NCBI GenBank assembly: GCA_020466095.1
Contig: CM035808.1
Span: 78,803,863 to 78,867,862 of the forward strand
Direction of reading: 5' to 3'
Length of the DNA: 64,000 nt
From: Chlorops oryzae
Lineage: Eukaryota > Arthropoda > Insecta > Diptera > Chloropidae
Part shown: one piece after another, positions 10,404 to 21,960 of the stretch
Position numbering within the stretch: the first letter of the stretch is position 1
How the letters are laid out: each line of letters begins with the position of its first letter
Position numbers and translations under genes: made by a program
Notes under the pieces: generated by a model
What the model saw: only the letters and a program-made list of their open reading frames with translations
Told to the model about the DNA's origin: nothing
Database searches by the model: none

Positions 10404-11720
10404 TTACCAAGACAAGCCGGAAAAACAAATTCGTAGGAAAGATTTTATGGCAAAACGCTTGTAGAATTTTTTTCTTTTCTCATATCCTTTTGTCAAACAG
10501 GAGGAAGTACTTGAAGAAGCAGAATGATGACGCTGGTGTAAAAAAGAAAAGTTTTCTCCTTGAGTCCCGTTTTGTAGGCGAACTGGTAGTTCAAACGAGG
10601 CTTGGTACCGATTGGCATTGCACATTAGCCTCAAAACGCATTTTTGCAAAATGAGAAGCGGCTTATTGTATTGGCATACGCACCTCCGCAGCAAGATATC
10701 CCATATGTAAGCCTTGAGTGAAACAACCCAAAATAAAACATTTTAAGTATGTGTCCAGAACAAAATTCGATAGTAAAACTTACGAAGGAAAGACCTAAAA
10801 TAATTATATTAATTAATATATAATAATTTTTCAAGAATAAGGTTTGCTGCTTCCAATTTAAAATTTTATATAAATATTATAACTCCTCAGTGTTTTATAC
10901 TCATAAACGTCGATAATAGGAATGCAATATGTTTTGCAGCTTGCAGGTTCATTTTAATAATTATCAGACGATAAAGGGTACTTTTCACAGCAAGAGTCGT
11001 GATAAATAATATCTATATCGAGCTGAACATGACGAGAAAAGTCTAAATGCATGAATCTTGACTAGTTGCTAATGAGGAGTTTGTTGTTCGTAAACTATTT
11101 CCTGAGAAGGTCAACGTCATGATTTAAGTCACAAATAAGCTAAAAATGTGTAGAAGATTTACAAGATAGTCCTAAATCATCAGCAAATTTAATTGATGAA
11201 GACTAGAAATAAAATAGCGCCGAGTGCTGAACCCTGAGGAACACCTAGATTTAAAACTGATGGGTTGCTTAAATCGTTTCCTTTTTTTTACTCTATGCTT
11301 ACGATTGCTTAGATAAGAAGTAAACCAATAATAAACAAAACCATGGAAACCAATCCTGTAGAGCGTTTCCAATAAAATTTTGTGATCGACCATATCAAAT
11401 GCTTTGGTAGTGACGACGAAAAAACAGGCACAGAGCTTGTTGTCATCGAGTCCTTTATGAAGGAAGGAGCGAAAATTTAGAAGTGCGTCTTCAGGAGACA
11501 TCCCAAATCTGTTACCATACTGTTTGGGGTAAAGAAAGTTGATTTTACTTAAAAAATTGATGACAAGGTCTTTAACAGCGTTTTCAAAAATTTTAGATAC
11601 GCATGAAATGATAGATATTGGTCGATAGTTAAGTACATTGTTTCGGTCTTCTATTTTGTGGAGAGGAACAACGATTGCTTGTTTCAGTTGATCTGGAAAA
11701 ATTACATTCGTTAAACTACG
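10404..11720 (-). pseudogene. EN-RT LINE (CR1/jockey group): RT 3' half and C-terminus
   Basis: This continues the ORF2 of the LINE at 15658-17100, from which it is separated by a hAT insertion. A long frame (11172 up to the insertion) carries RT blocks: VVPLHKIEDRNNVLNYRPIS, then a motif-A-type KAFDMVDHKILLETL, then IGFHGFVYYWFTSYL. The FADD catalytic motif appears at about 11185-11197 in a shifted frame. At 10400-10834 lie C-terminal-type segments (FGLFHSRLTYGISCCGGAYA; LLILQKCVLRLM). Frameshifts and stops make it dead. In the family ORF2 encodes endonuclease plus reverse transcriptase for target-primed retrotransposition. Confidence 0.85.
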
Positions 11721-13387
11721 GATGAACACAGGGGCGGATTTACCCATGGGCACTTGTGGGCAACTGCCCGGGGCGGCAAGTTTTAGGGGGCGGCAAATTT
11801 TGGTAAAAAGTATATTTTCCGAATCTTCAATCGTGTCGTGTCGCGAAAGCTCTTTTTGGATTTGTAGGCACATGTAGGCTTACAGGCGGGCATGTTACGG
11901 AAATTACTATTACAGTCGTCAATAACTTTAAATGCTCCTAAAATCATGCCGATTATGTTTTGAGCTTCCAATTCGAAGGGATTAAATATATGTGTGCCTT
12001 ACATCTGTAATAATGAAACAAAAGTTTTGTGGTAACGAATTATAGGGCACATAAAATTTCGGAGATCGTCAGTTTTTGACGATATTGATTTCCGTAACAT
12101 GCCTGTTAAACCAATAAACAACAATAATTTACAAATTTTCTCTTTGCTGTCTATTGCGCGAAAGCAAGTGCACAATTCATTCATAAGTAGGGCTCGCACA
12201 AATAAGCAAATTTAGCACTTTCAGCACCTTTTTCCGCAGCTTTTGTGTTTAGATGTAAACTGTAAGGCTCTTTATCCCACGCCAACGTTGTTTTCCGCCA
12301 GTGTTGCCAAACTAATACAAACTGATCGAAAGTGATACTTTTTTTCCAAATGATACGGGGATACTTTTTTTCTGAATTTGATACCTTATTTTTTTTAAGG
12401 GCTATAATGAAAAAATTCTCAATCAATGGAAAATACATACTTGCATTTGACAAAAATGTAAAGATAACACTGCTTAACAAATTTGGAATTTATAAAAAGC
12501 AACTGAATATTTGTGCAATTTTCCTGTAGATCTCGGCCTCCTAAGCAAGAAAAAAAATTTTTTTAATTTTTTTATGGAAGAGTTTTTGAGAAAAAATTTT
12601 TTGAAATTTTTTTCAGTGCATTTCGTAGGTGCACTTGCTATTTCAAGCATATCTCGGGCCCCGATCTACCGATTTTAATAAATATATTTTCCAAATATAG
12701 ATAATTAAGCTCCCTACAACTTTTAGAAACAAAGTTTTTGATTTGCATGAGTAGTTTTAGTGCTAGAGGTGCAATTATACAAGAAAATTGTGTTTTTTTC
12801 AAAAAAATCAGGGTAAATTTTTCATATAAAAATTTGTAAAAAATAGAAATCGAAGTGGAAAACCCATTTTCAAATTTTTTGCGTATAGCTAAGTATTTCT
12901 TCTAAAAAATAAGCCCCGTTTGGCTAAAAGCGGTGAAAAATTTACGGAGCTATGATTTTTTTGCCAAAACACTAAAAAATCGATATTTCACAATTTTTGC
13001 TTTGTTCACAAAACTTGTTCATATGAGCCGAAATTATTTTATGAAGGTGCAATTGAGTAAATTTTCACATATATAAATGCATAAATGCTGCCTCTTTATT
13101 GATTAAAAATGAATGTCGTTTTGCCCTGCCTTTTAGAATATTGTGGTGGATTTGTTTACCTGCCGGTCTCAATGACCTGTACCAGATAAAAAAGGGTGCA
13201 GTGCTTTCCCTTAGTGGAAAAAAATATAAGGTATCATGAATACGTTTTGTGCGTTAACGTCAGTTTTTATACTAAACGTGTTTCTTTACTTTCAATTTTG
13301 CCTAATGAATTGAGCGTAGTATAAAATACCTGAGGTTTTGCATACTTTACATACATACTTACATACAGTATAGAAAATTTATGGCAA

Positions 13388-13425
13388 TATATAAAAGGGT
13401 AACACTTATGCGTTTAGATTAGTAG
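13388..13425 (+). promoter_or_regulatory. Putative core promoter of the loop gene
   Basis: TATATAAAAG at 13388-13397 precedes an initiator-like TTAGTA whose A at 13421 lies 31 bp downstream of the TATAAAAG start. That leaves a 70-nt leader before the ATG at 13491. The same promoter is mirrored in the right arm at about 14052-14090, firing toward the loop from the other side. Spacing fits a TATA/Inr core promoter; transcription is inferred. Confidence 0.5.
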
Positions 13426-13490
13426 TCTTGAACTAAATTTTGAACAACGTACATCAATTGAAAATAAAACAAATTTTAAAATATAAAAAA

Positions 13491-14017
13491 ATGAGTAAAA
13501 GAACTCGTGTATTCATGTGCAAAAACAATCCGGACGATTTTTGCAATATTTGTGGATTATATATGTTAAAAAATAAAGGATTAGCGTTTACTGAAGCACT
13601 GCAAAAGCACTATTTCCATTACTTCGGTGTTTTGCCAACTCTCAATGAGCCGTGGACGCCTAAAAGAATATGTGACCTATGTCATAGAAAGTTATCAAAA
13701 TGGGCTTCTGGAGAACGGTAAGAATTAAAATTTAATACGCTATAAAAAAAACTAACTATTTGCATTCTAGCTGTTACATGGATTTTGACACGGCAATGGA
13801 ATGGAGTGAGCCCTTTTGTCACTCGGTGGACTGCTATTTTTGCCTTAGTGCAAGAAGTGGATTTGGGAAACATTTAAAATGGGAATACGCGAAAGTTGAT
13901 TCGGTAAAATTTCCTCTACCTCATTCAAGTGATGTGCCTTATCCAGAATGCCCTGGCTCAGCACCCATTTTTTTATTCATTTTTTTATATTTTAAAATTT
14001 GTTTTATTTTCAATTGA
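13491..14017 (+). CDS. Two-exon zinc-binding protein gene in foldback loop
   Basis: Exon 1 runs 13491-13717 and exon 2 13771-14017. The 53-bp intron has GTAAG, a CTAAC branch-point candidate at about 13752 and TTCTAG. Splicing gives about 157 residues. Exon 1 has an N-terminal CNIC pair (residues about 18-21), a YFGVLPTLNEPW block and a CDLC pair (61-64). Exon 2 carries EWSEPFCHSVDCYFCLS and VPYPECPG. This ordering (CxxC, Y-F-G, W-x-P, CxxC, H-x-x-DCYFC, then a proline-rich stretch) resembles a poorly characterised arthropod family often found scattered and TE-associated. Function is unknown; a Zn-binding, possibly nucleic-acid-binding role is inferred. The last 15 or so residues come from arm sequence, so the true C-terminus is probably lost. 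The start is fixed by the ATG after an A-rich leader. Confidence 0.7.
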
Positions 14018-15657
14018 TGTACGTTGTTCAAAATTTAGTTCAAGACTACTAATCTAAACGCATAAGTGTTACCCTTTTATATATTGCCATAAATTTTCTA
14101 TACTGTATGTAAGTATGTATGTAAAGTATGCAAAACCTCAGGTATTTTATACTACGCTCAATTCATTAGGCAAAATTGAAAGTAAAGAAACACGTTTAGT
14201 ATAAAAACTGACGTTAACGCACAAAACGTATTCATGATACCTTATATTTTTTTCCACTAAGGGAAAGCACTGCACCCTTTTTTATCTGGTACAGGTCATT
14301 GAGACCGGCAGGTAAACAAATCCACCACAATATTCTAAAAGGCAGGGCAAAACGACATTCATTTTTAATCAATAAAGAGGCAGCATTTATGCATTTATAT
14401 ATGTGAAAATTTACTCAATTGCACCTTCATAAAATAATTTCGGCTCATATGAACAAGTTTTGTGAACAAAGCAAAAATTGTGAAATATCGATTTTTTTGT
14501 GTTTTGGCAAAAAAATCATAGCTCCGTAAATTTTTCACCGCTTTTAGCCAAACGGGGCTTATTTTTTAGAAGAAATACTTAGCTATACGCAAAAAATTTG
14601 AAAATGGGTTTTCCACTTCGATTTCTATTTTTTACAAATTTTTATATGAAAAATTTACCCTGATTTTTTTGAAAAAAACACAATTTTCTTGTATAATTGC
14701 ACCTCTAGCACTAAAACTACTCATGCAAATCAAAAACTTTGTTTCTAAAAGTTGTAGGGAGCTTAATTATCTATATTTGGAAAATATATTTATTAAAATC
14801 GGTAGATCGGGGCCCGAGATATGCTTGAAATAGCAAGTGCACCTACGAAATGCACTGAAAAAAATTTCAAAAAATTTTTTCTCAAAAACTCTTCCATAAA
14901 AAAATTAAAAAAATTTTTTTTCTTGCTTAGGAGGCCGAGATCTACAGGAAAATTGTACAAATATTCAGTTGCTTTTTTTTTGTTTGACAGTGTAATCGAT
15001 GATATTGAGGATTTTTGGGGCAACGTTTCAAATATGAAAAACACAATCTAAAACAAACACATTGCTTTGTTGTTGCTAAACTAAACGGATTTTGACATTC
15101 CCATTTCGTTTGATATCACTGATCTGTGATTTTTATTTTTTTTTCAGTTGTTGTCCTAGTGCCTACACCTTGAATTGAAGTATGTTCATATGTTTATTTT
15201 AAGCCCGATTGTTATGTTTGTTAGCATAAGAATAGCTGATTTTGTTCCTATTTTTTATATTATTTTTTGAAATTGTGAAAATGACTTCTTTTTTTAACAT
15301 TGAAATTTGAAGAAAGTAAAGAGTTTCCGTTTATTATTTTAGTAGAGTTTTTTCAATTTTTAATGGACATTTTCATTGGCGTTATCAAATTATACTTTTG
15401 ATACATTATTTATAACACAATTTGCAAATAAAAAAGCTAGGCGAGTGTTTATAGAATAATTTTTCTTTTATGAAAGATGAAAAGGAAATATTGTATAGTA
15501 TTTTCTCTAATATAAAAACTATACTGTAAAAAAGATTGAATTGTTTCGTTTTTTTTTTTCTACAAATTTGATGCCTAAATTAGAGGAAGAGTGGGGGGCG
15601 GCAACTTTATAAGTGCCCAGGGGTGGCAGGATGCCTAAATCCGGCCCTGGTTGAACA

Positions 15658-17100
15658 GGTATGCTACAATATCCGATATGTTTAAGGCACAATTTTTTAA
15701 AAGTTATACTTGAAATATTATTAAAGCCCCAAGAATAAGACTTTTTGAGCAAGTTAATGGTTTTTACAACTTCGATTGCAGTAATTCGAACAAAAAAAGA
15801 AACTTCTATATGAAGGGGTCATCGATGATGGCGGTGCAAAGATCAGTAATAGTATTATTGAAAGGAGGAGGCTGTAAGTTAGAAAAATAAGTTATGAATT
15901 CATTTGCAACTAATTCACTATCTGAACAAATTATATAGTTGATCGATTTTTGAGGCTTACCGTGTTCATTAGTGATTTCATTTATTAGAACCCATTGCTT
16001 TTTTACATCACAGCGACAACTTTCAAATTGGGATTTATAAAACTGATCACGAAGGATTTGAATTTCCTGTTTAATTAAATTTGCTTAGTGTTTAAAGCGT
16101 TGTCTGAGGGAGGTATCATCAAGATGAGAAGCACATTTACGACTTAGTTTATTCTTCAAAAAAGTTTTCTTGATTAATTTTTCAGTATCCATGGTTTTAG
16201 TTTTTTTAGTTTTTTTTTTTTTTTGTTTTTTGGAGAGGAATAGTTAACTTAGCAGAATTTATGTGAGACATAAAAGTATTTAGTTAATTTGAATAGACTT
16301 CAGAAATACTAACTGTTTTGTACACGTCACTCCAAGACTTATAACAAAGCTTTTCATTCAAAAGTCGGTAGGTAATTTTAGATGCAAATTTAGGATCAAT
16401 ATCTTTAGCGATCTTCCGAGAAATATTAACCGAATCCCGTCATGCAATGGTCCGAAATCGAGAGGTCAAGATTGTAGCAAGTAAAAGAACTTAGATGAGG
16501 CTTAAGGCGGCCTACAAAAAAGTCAAGACAAGTGCCAGAAGACAGACGCGTAGGGGAATTTAAAAAAGAGTTAAAACCAGACTTAGCTAGTAGAGTTTTG
16601 TATCTTTCTGAAGTGTCACACTCAGAGAGAAGGTCAAGGTTGAAATCGCCAACGAGTTGCAAATTTTGACACTGATTATAAGAAAGACAATTGTCAAGTT
16701 CAAATAAAAAATCATTTACAGAATGAGATTGTAAACGATAAACTCAGAAATAGCAGAGGTGCTCGTTATTGATATTGCAATTTAGCTTGTGTTTGTCAGC
16801 GGTGTTAAATGAAAGATTGACAGTGGAGTATGTAATATTAGATTTTATGAAAACTCCGACTCCACCTGCTGGGTAGGAATCATTTGGAAACGCGGAAAGG
16901 GAATATTGAGGTATCGAATAGCTTTCAATTTCATTAGTATACAACTAAATTTCTGTAATAAAAATCAGATCAGGAAGTTTAGGAAATGTATTAAGGCTGG
17001 CGACTAAACTACCAAAATTGCGTCTCAAACTTCTTACATTTTGATGACACACAAAAAAAGAATTTATTGTATTATAACTGACAAAAATATTATTTGATTA
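15658..17100 (-). pseudogene. EN-RT LINE (CR1/jockey group): endonuclease and RT 5' half
   Basis: Reading leftward from about 17060, NVRSLRRNFGSLVASLNTF and LPDLIFITE begin an APE-type endonuclease. Next comes SAFPNDSYPAGGVGVFIKSN (16744-16944), then QLVGDFNLDLLSECDT, SSGTCLDFFV and SDHC (16426-16662), the last two Asp/His catalytic blocks. A decayed linker leads to the RT start (TINLLKKSYSWGFNNIS) at about 15700. The frame is then cut by the hAT insertion and resumes at 11720. Several stops (for example after FITEI) show it is inactive. The 5' end abuts the jockey-like LINE near 17158. Confidence 0.85.
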
Positions 17101-17157
17101 ATGGGTAGTATAAGAAACATCAAAGTTTGTTTTACGATCATCATTTAATCGTGTGTG

Positions 17158-17199
17158 TCATCTTTCGTGTGTGTCACCGAATCAGTTAGACGTGTGTTC
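17158..17199 (+). promoter_or_regulatory. Internal promoter of a jockey-like LINE
   Basis: CATCTTTCGTGTGTG begins at about 17159 and AGACGTGT follows at 17188-17195. Jockey, Doc, F and I-type LINEs use an internal promoter with an RGACGTGY downstream element about 28 bp after the start site, and the spacing fits. If so, the element retains its true 5' end here. Confidence 0.5.
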
Positions 17200-17499
17200 G
17201 GTGTGCTCCTGAAAAAGCAAACAAAAAAAAATAAAACTAACAAAACACGTCACTTGAGCAAAGATAATTCTACATAGTCGGTCCTGGATTGATACTTAAC
17301 GTCGAGTGCCGTGTCGGACGAGTCTTTCAAATCCAAGACGCCGTAAATTTGCGTCTTTAAGTTGCAAATTTTCTCCTGGTAAGAATTTCTTTAATAAGAA
17401 GATACTCCGTCCTGCTTCCTGTTCCCAATTATTTTATTCAAGCGGGACAGCTGTAGCTGCGGCTTAAGCAGCTCATAGCTGTGCTATCAGAGTTGATTT

Positions 17500-18927
17500 A
17501 TGCCAGTCGATCGTTCGCTGCCCCCGCTTAGCGGGAGCTCGAACCACTCAACATCCAACTACCTGCCTGCAGATGGCGCTTCGCAGCATATCCCAGCAAA
17601 CCAAATCTCAATTTTGATATCGAAGAGCCACCCTCAGAGACAACGCTCCAACTCTATTAGCCAGATCTCCTTGAACAGGAAAACCTCTTCAATTACCAAT
17701 GATTCAGCAACAGTAATGCAAAACACGCCACTAAACACCTATACTTATACGGATAGTGTCCCTAGCGATTCTCGAACCACAAAAACCATAAAAAATAACC
17801 CCGAAATCACTAATAACAACAACACATCACATCCAGGCTCTTGGAAAACTGCAAAGAGTAGCAAACTCGGTCGCACTAGTCCTGACAAAGTGCATACGAA
17901 CACGAAACCACAGAAGCTAGTTAATTATTGGCTAGCAACTCCAAACAGATTTGCAAGCCTAGTTGATGAAGATGCAGAAAAATCAAACGTGCAGCCCAAC
18001 GAAATCAAGCTCCCAAAGCCCCCACCAATATTCGTATCAGGTGTTGCTAACATATTGCCTTTAAGAGAAATGCTCGAAAAAATCGTTCCGAACGAATATG
18101 AACTGAAAATTTTGGCTAACAATGAAGTCAGAATACAACCAAAGTCGGCAATATGCTAATCAAAGATTACCAAGTCCCTAGTTGAAAAAAACACCGAGTT
18201 TCATACGTATAAGCTTAAACAGGAGAGAAGCTTTAACGTTGTACTCCGGGGAATCCACCCACCAATACCCGAAGAGGAAATAAAAGAGGCATTGACTGAA
18301 TTAGGCTTTGAGGTTGTCAATATCAGCAACATCAGACAACGCTCAACGAAAACACCGCTCCCTCTTTTCCTAATTGGACTCAAGAATACTGATAAAGTTA
18401 AATCAATTTTTGACTGTATTATCTTGCTGCTAACAAAGATAGTTTTCGAAGTCCCGAGGAAAAAACGGGAGCTGCCACAATGCACTCGGTGCCAGCGTTA
18501 TTGCCACACCAAGCACTTTTGCAACCGCTCGCTCCGTTGCGTCCAATGCCTACAAAACCATTTAACAATCGAACGTCCTCGTAAAGGAATTAACAATGAT
18601 GTAGGGTGCGTACTGTGTGAGGGCAACCATCCAGCTAACTACAAAGGTTGCATAGTCTATAAACAACTTCAGCAAAAAGCTTTTCCACCTTTGCGCAAAA
18701 AAGAACACACCAGGCCACAAACCTCTCAAGGTACATCATACGAAGAAAAAGGACTGTCATTTCCGAATGTTGCTAGATATGCTAACATAAACAACAAAAT
18801 TCCAACAAATCCAAGCAGCAACGATGATCACTCCGAGTTGAAATCAATGCTCAAATCGCTCATTGGTAAAATGAGCACGATGCTCAATCTTCTAACTGCC
18901 TTCGTCGCTAATACATCAAATAAGTAA
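17500..18927 (+). pseudogene. jockey-like LINE ORF1 (Gag-like)
   Basis: ORF1 proteins of jockey-clade LINEs bind RNA and drive telomeric or nuclear targeting. The first frame (17500-18159) is a low-complexity Ser/Asn/Thr-rich N-terminus ending in a NYWLATPNRFASL segment and a PPPIFV block. After a frameshift/stop at about 18157, the frame resumes (RSFNVVLRGIHPPIPEEEIK) and includes the PRE_C2HC-type region (PRKKRELPQCTRCQRYCHTK), followed by CCHC knuckles (CVQCLQNHLT; CVLCEGNHPANYKGC). The stop TAA is at 18925-18927, immediately before ORF2. A leader of about 340 bp precedes the chosen ATG at 17500. Confidence 0.85.
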
Positions 18928-19100
18928 ATGAGTAAATTAAACGTAGCTATCTGGAACGCCAATGGCCTGGCGCAACACATCTAAAAAGTAAAAACCTTTC
19001 TCTCAGTCAATGACATCGATGTAATGCTTATATCCGAAACACACCTTACACCAAGAAGTCACCTGTATTTACCAAATAATGTAATTTACAAAGCTGTTGT
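18928..19100 (+). pseudogene. jockey-like LINE ORF2, truncated endonuclease
   Basis: The ATG at 18928 directly follows the ORF1 stop, a typical jockey arrangement. It reads MSKLNVAIWNANGLAQHI, then a stop, then VNDIDVMLISETHLTPRSHL, which is the N-terminus of an APE-type endonuclease with the ISETHL motif. Homology stops at about 19100, so the RT is lost. The copy retains its 5' end but is 3' truncated, the reverse of the usual LINE truncation, suggesting deletion or later insertion. Confidence 0.8.
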
Positions 19101-19169
19101 GAGCAGCAGCATCAACGCCTTTTGGAAACAGTCGTTCCTCCCAGGCACCAATGAATGAAACGTCGTTCC

Positions 19170-19336
19170 TGTTCAATGGTTTATTTAAATAAAGGACTTC
19201 AGTATTCGCAATCGATATCGATTTCGATCCTCACTTGCCAAAATTTTGTTTTCACTTTTTAACTTTGTTAATTTTATACTTTAAGATTGTAGTATCCTCC
19301 CGACTATCCTTAGTCGAATACCGGCTGCGCCATAAA
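19170..19336 (-). other. Primer-binding site and leader of a gypsy-type element
   Basis: On the minus strand TGGCGCAGCCGGTATTCGAC starts at 19332, four bases after the LTR end. It resembles the tRNA-complementary site of insect gypsy-type elements and the TGGCACAGCTGG at 9170. About 150 bp of leader follow before an abrupt change of sequence at about 19170. The coding region of the element is absent. Confidence 0.55.
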
Positions 19337-20342
19337 TGTTGCGTGTCTGCTGGGGAGAAAGGACCTCTGTAAGCGCCAACAAGGATTCCGTTTTTTCGCC
19401 AAATAAAACACTCCTTTACTCGTTGTAATAATTGTTCATTTATTAAAGTCTTTTTCAAACGTTCTATTCTAGCTTACTGTAGTGCCCTAATTCCCTAGCT
19501 AACACTGAGATCCACACTTTGTCGTCCTGGCTCGTAAGTAGGTGCGCCAAAGTTGAGATCTTCTTAATACTCCGAGTGCCAATCGATGATAAGTCCCTTT
19601 TTCTCCATCGTACTTTGCTTTTATAGTTAAATATTGCTCCGTTCGCAATATCGATAGTTGCTAGCGTGATAGGTTTCTTCTTCAGCTAACCTCCCTGCAA
19701 GCGTCCCTTGGTCACCGTCTATTCTGCATTTCGGCTTTTTCGGCGATTGCATAAGTGCCGTTGTCTTCTATTTAATCGTCGTGCCATATATTTACAATCA
19801 GCTAAATATGCCGATCACTCCAAACCCATTCGACATATGTACGGTTTAATGCAAGCCAAGTGCACACACAAAAGACGTAAAGAACGAAATGTAATACGAA
19901 CAAGCAAACGCATGCCGCACACATCCCTTGTTTGTGTGTGATCCACATGCTGACTCGGCGGCTCGTGTTCTTTCGCCTTTCGTCTGCCTGCTTTCCCTTC
20001 CGATCCATGGCCTTGAACGATCGATTCTCGGTTGACATTGATATCGACGGGCTGTTTGTCATTACGAGCCCGTGTTGTTGTTGTTGCCGTCTCCGGTAAC
20101 AGTGTCTCTTTCTGTGACTTCGAACGCCGACCGTTGTTGTTTTGTTGAGGCGTTCGATTTCATGCTCGCTCGTGCTGTTGTAGTTGGAGGTGTTAGGTGT
20201 TGAGTTGAAGTGGTGCCGTTGCATTTGTTTATGCTGCATTATTTATTGCACTGCTTTTGGCTTAGCGCTGATAGCGTGCCGTTGACGCTAGTGCTGGCAG
20301 CGTTACGTTAGCGTGTGACGTGACGTTTTTTGACTCACAACA
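19337..20342 (-). repeat. 1006-bp LTR of a gypsy-type element
   Basis: Read on the minus strand it begins TGTTGTGAGTC (20342) and ends CGCAACA (19337), with TG...CA borders and the primer site just beyond. Its first bases match the LTR at 5085 (TGTTGTGA). A polyadenylation-type AATAAATG is present near 19445. An open frame at 19802-20239 lies wholly inside the LTR and is not a gene. Confidence 0.6.
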
Positions 20343-20840
20343 GGGAGTAGTCGGTATTTAAAAATGGTGTAAGATTAGAAAGGTACTTTTCCATGCTTTC
20401 ATTTTTTCTTTCAATTGATGTATTTGAAGAAGTTGTTTGTTAAAAATTTTTTTACATTATTGTAAAACATTTTATGGTTGATTTTTCAATGATTTTGAAG
20501 AAAAAAGCAAAAAACCACGCATAAACCTCAAATTTCTTGATCATTTTTAAATTTGAGGCCTGAAGATGAAAAGTTACAAAGTTTTTGTAGAGTAGTGTAT
20601 TGTAGATCACTTTAAGGACTTCAATTTCTCAGAAGACAAAAAAGTGATATCTCCAATATTTTTCGAGATATAAGCATTACGAAGAAGGCATGTTGTTTAA
20701 AACGCCCCAAAAATGGGAGTGGCCATAAAACGAAAAGTTTGCCTAATAATTCAAAATCCAGCTAGGAGTGAACTTCTACTATGCTAACCTTTCAAACGCT
20801 CAGGTGATTTTGTAACTGATTTTTTGACTGTCGCACTGTG
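20343..20840. other. No gene seen
   Basis: AT-rich sequence with no recognisable domain. It includes text resembling mini-me interiors ('atgggagtggccataaaacg' near 20715) but without diagnostic ends. Confidence 0.3.
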
Positions 20841-20849
20841 TAATAAGAT

Positions 20850-21960
20850 GTCGCTATGTTCGGCATCGATTTCTTCCAAGTATGCTCTGAATTGACGATG
20901 CGTCAAAGCTGTCCACGGCTGATATTTCTTATTGTTTTCACAACTATGGCCATCGTGTCCTCCAAATTAAGAGATTTCGCCACTAAATTTTCTTTATGAA
21001 GAAGGGAATGGAATGTAGGTATATTCATATTATTGTTACGTAGCTGACCTACGAATCCTTTATTACATCCCACCCTAACCTTAGCGCCATCAGTGTATAC
21101 ACAAGACAGTTTGTCTTTATCAGCAAAATAAAAAACCTTTTCGTTGTTTTTTCTCTAAGCGACAAGATTCTATTTTATTTTCATATCTAAATTCGGGCTT
21201 TGTCAATAATTTTAATTTTTTTTTAATTTTTATCATTACACATAGTAATTTTAAGGCAATCAGAAAAAAAACATTTTTCTGATTGTCGAATGTGGAAAGC
21301 CGATGCGATCGATTTCGAACCCAGCTTACGGCGTTCTTCGTCAGGCAATTACCACTTCGACCACGTCAGGTTTGTGACGCTGGTCGACTTGCCTTTTCGT
21401 TTAAAACGTTGTAAAGGTCTTTCCCTCTTACGTTACTTCTCATTCCAATTAAATTAAAAAATCCCTCTGTAACTTCAAAATTTGCGTCGCCCGATATGAA
21501 ACACAATATAAGTTGGCTGGTGTCATTTATATCGATAGTTTCGTCAAAAGACAAAGCAAAAGTTTCTGACTTTTGAATGGTTTGTTTTGCTTTTAAAAAA
21601 AGGAACTCGCGACATCTTCTTTTCGCCTTGTAATTGTTCTACGAGACACGGGAATATTTTTCACGATTTCGCTCGTTTCCTGTCCTTTTTGGCCAAAACA
21701 ATTTTAAGTATCGACGGCTACTTCATTTACAAAAGTGCATTCGTTTAAAAGCCGCCATTTTTTCGCCGATACAATGGCGCTTGGTATGAAGCTTTTAAGT
21801 TGGCATTCGGAGGTAATTCTTCGGCCACACTATTTGCCTTAGCCTCATTTTGTTTTTTAACAAAACCAAGTTTTAATTCAGAAAGCTTTAAAAACCTCTG
21901 TTCCCCCTTACATTCTTCAAACTCTTTATGGAAAGGCAAATAATGTCTTTGACAATAATG
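20850..21960 (-). pseudogene. hAT transposase relic (ZBED/GTF2IRD2-like group)
   Basis: Minus-strand segments follow the order of this cellular-looking hAT group. An N-terminal KEFEECKGEQRFLKLSELKL region lies at 21745-21939. At 21366-21554 is SFDETIDINDTSQLILCFIS, the strongly conserved 'DE(S/T)TDIND' DDE start. At about 20900-21120 lie VYTDGAKVRVGCNKGFVGQL and the 'R.I.NSEHTWKKS' continuation. At least three frameshifts and several stops interrupt it. The C-terminal dimerisation region was not found. Members of this group are widespread as dead copies and as domesticated genes; this copy is dead. Confidence 0.75.

Larger units (their letters stand above)
12494..14985. mobile_element. Foldback element with 1-kb arms and a gene in the loop
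   Basis: Position 12494 onwards (AAAAAGCAACTGAATATTTG) is repeated in reverse complement up to about 14985. The arms run inward to about 13500 and 13970, including distinctive blocks such as TCTCGGCCTCCTAAGCAAG and TCGGGCCCCGATCTACCG. Spot checks show only scattered mismatches, so the arms appear close to identical. The loop of about 470 bp contains most of the gene at 13491-14017. No target duplication is obvious. The arms duplicate the promoter, 5'UTR and start codon of the loop gene in opposing orientation. Confidence 0.85.
11729..15649. mobile_element. hAT element inserted in the LINE
   Basis: The ends are CAGGGGCGGATTTACCCATG (11729) and the complement of CAGGGCCGGATTTAGGCATC (to 15649), classic hAT CAGGG termini. 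The 8-bp flanks are GATGAACA (11721-11728) and GTTGAACA (15650-15657), 7/8 identical, and the LINE reading frame resumes across them. Subterminal GGGGGCGGCAA blocks occur at both ends. Little transposase remains; a plus-strand tail frame reading VIDDIEDFWGNVSNMKNTI ends at 15051. The element hosts the foldback at 12494-14985. Confidence 0.88.

Noticed and set aside
19802..20239. A 145-codon minus-strand frame with Gln, Arg and Cys-rich parts
   Set aside because: It lies entirely within a TG...CA-bounded 1006-bp LTR and shows no domain.
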